From Candidatus Pelagibacter sp. (GTDB lineage: Bacteria > Pseudomonadota > Alphaproteobacteria > Pelagibacterales > Pelagibacteraceae), in contig JAOHKR010000027.1 in assembly GCA_028101445.1 (NCBI GenBank), positions 1-7,091 of the forward strand: a DNA stretch of 7,091 nt, read 5' to 3'. The notes under the pieces were generated by a model that ran no database searches, was not told where the DNA came from, and worked only from the letters and a program-made list of their open reading frames with translations. This document shows positions 6,845 to 7,091 of this stretch, one piece after another (position 1 is the first letter of the stretch; each line of letters starts with the position of its first letter). Both the position numbers and the translations under genes were made by a program.

Positions 6845-6934
6845 AAAACTTCCTTTACCTTTTTTTGGTTTAACAACTCGTTTTCTGTATTTTTTTGTGA
6901 AAAGATCTTTTGCTATTTTATTTCTCTTTTTCAA
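6827..6934 (-). CDS. arfA: Minimal ArfA-like alternative ribosome-rescue factor, 35 residues
   Basis: ArfA recruits release factor RF2 to ribosomes stalled on mRNA without a stop codon; its basic tail lies in the empty mRNA channel. The minus-strand frame starts at TTG (6934-6932) and encodes MKKRNKIAKDLFTKK then YRKRVVKPKKGKGSFKRKKS. Residues 5-34 align without gaps to my recollection of E. coli ArfA residues 14-43: N-x-I, then FRxRVxKxKKGKGS(Y/F)xRK, about 15 identities in 30. The protein lacks the first 9 or so E. coli residues and the C-terminal extension that E. coli removes by mRNA cleavage. AAGAAGGG (6950-6943) is a Shine-Dalgarno 8 bases before the TTG, and TTGA overlaps the upstream response-regulator stop, which supports the start. 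An alternative is an unrelated basic peptide, but the KKGKGS context makes ArfA the best call. Confidence 0.65.
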   Translation of the reverse strand: MKKRNKIAKDLFTKKYRKRVVKPKKGKGSFKRKKS

Positions 6935-7091
6935 AGGTAATACCCTTCTTTATTATTAAGAATAAATTTTAAGTCAGAAAATTTATCATTGATTTTTTTT
7001 CTTAATCTATAAATATGTGTTTCTACAGTGTGGGTATCCGCTTCAGATGAATAATTCCAGACCAAAGATAGAATTTTATTTTTTGAAATAG
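6931..7091 (-). CDS. OmpR/PhoB-family response regulator, C-terminal part of winged-helix DNA-binding domain; 5' end outside window
   Basis: Transcription factor of a two-component system; only the last 52 residues are inside the window. They read as the second half of an OmpR/PhoB winged helix. SKNKILSLVWNYSSEAD (2-18) leads into the recognition helix THTVETHIYRLRKKI (19-33), then a linker and the wing FILNNKEGYYL (42-52), where the usual form is (F/L)I.T..G.GY.L. The THTVETHIYRLR wording resembles alphaproteobacterial regulators of this class. The receiver domain and any partner kinase lie beyond base 7091, so the signal and targets cannot be named. Its TGA (6933-6931) overlaps the TTG start of the arfA-like gene by 4 bases, so the two are very likely co-transcribed and translationally coupled. 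Confidence 0.9.
   Translation of the reverse strand, partial: ISKNKILSLVWNYSSEADTHTVETHIYRLRKKINDKFSDLKFILNNKEGYYL
6943..6950 (-). promoter_or_regulatory. Shine-Dalgarno of the arfA-like gene
   Basis: On the minus strand AAGAAGGG lies inside the last response-regulator codons (encoding Lys-Glu-Gly), 8 bases before the TTG start at 6934. Its purine-rich core and spacing support initiation at a TTG that would otherwise be doubtful. Confidence 0.55.

Overview
The window reads as a piece of a streamlined, very AT-rich alphaproteobacterial genome, most likely SAR11 (Pelagibacterales). This is inferred from strong A/T bias even in conserved genes, Lys/Asn/Ile-rich proteins, almost no intergenic DNA, several 4-base start/stop overlaps, and alphaproteobacterial-type versions of DnaK, adenosine kinase and a response regulator. 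No database search was possible, so the lineage is a judgement.

Layout: (1) 1-513, minus strand: a 3'-truncated rdgB (XTP/dITP house-cleaning pyrophosphatase), divergent from the rest across a 44-base gap. (2) 558-4258, plus strand: the chaperone block grpE-dnaK-dnaJ. A good RpoH (sigma-32)-like promoter straddles the grpE stop codon and would drive dnaK onward. dnaJ starts with GTG behind a strong Shine-Dalgarno that can fold into a mini-hairpin. (3) 4264-6790, plus strand: a run packed onto dnaJ, consisting of an undescribed 55-residue two-helix membrane protein, dapB (lysine/diaminopimelate synthesis), nth (endonuclease III) and an adenosine-kinase-type PfkB kinase. ATGA and GTGA overlaps and gaps of 3-5 bases suggest one transcript. 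(4) 6827-7091, minus strand: the C-terminus of an OmpR/PhoB-type response regulator, whose stop overlaps (TTGA) the TTG start of a 35-codon gene. That small protein looks like a minimal ArfA ribosome-rescue factor. An AT-rich hairpin lies between the convergent kinase and arfA-like genes.

How it works together: GrpE, DnaK and DnaJ form the Hsp70 folding cycle. The downstream genes (membrane microprotein, DapB, Nth, kinase) are unrelated housekeeping functions that seem to share the chaperone transcript. The strongest candidates for something undescribed are the ArfA-like microgene coupled to a response regulator, the two-helix membrane protein coupled to dapB, and the atypical cysteine spacing of the Nth iron-sulfur motif. 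I see no mobile elements, CRISPR arrays, tRNAs or rRNAs, and no stretch over 300 bases lacks a gene.
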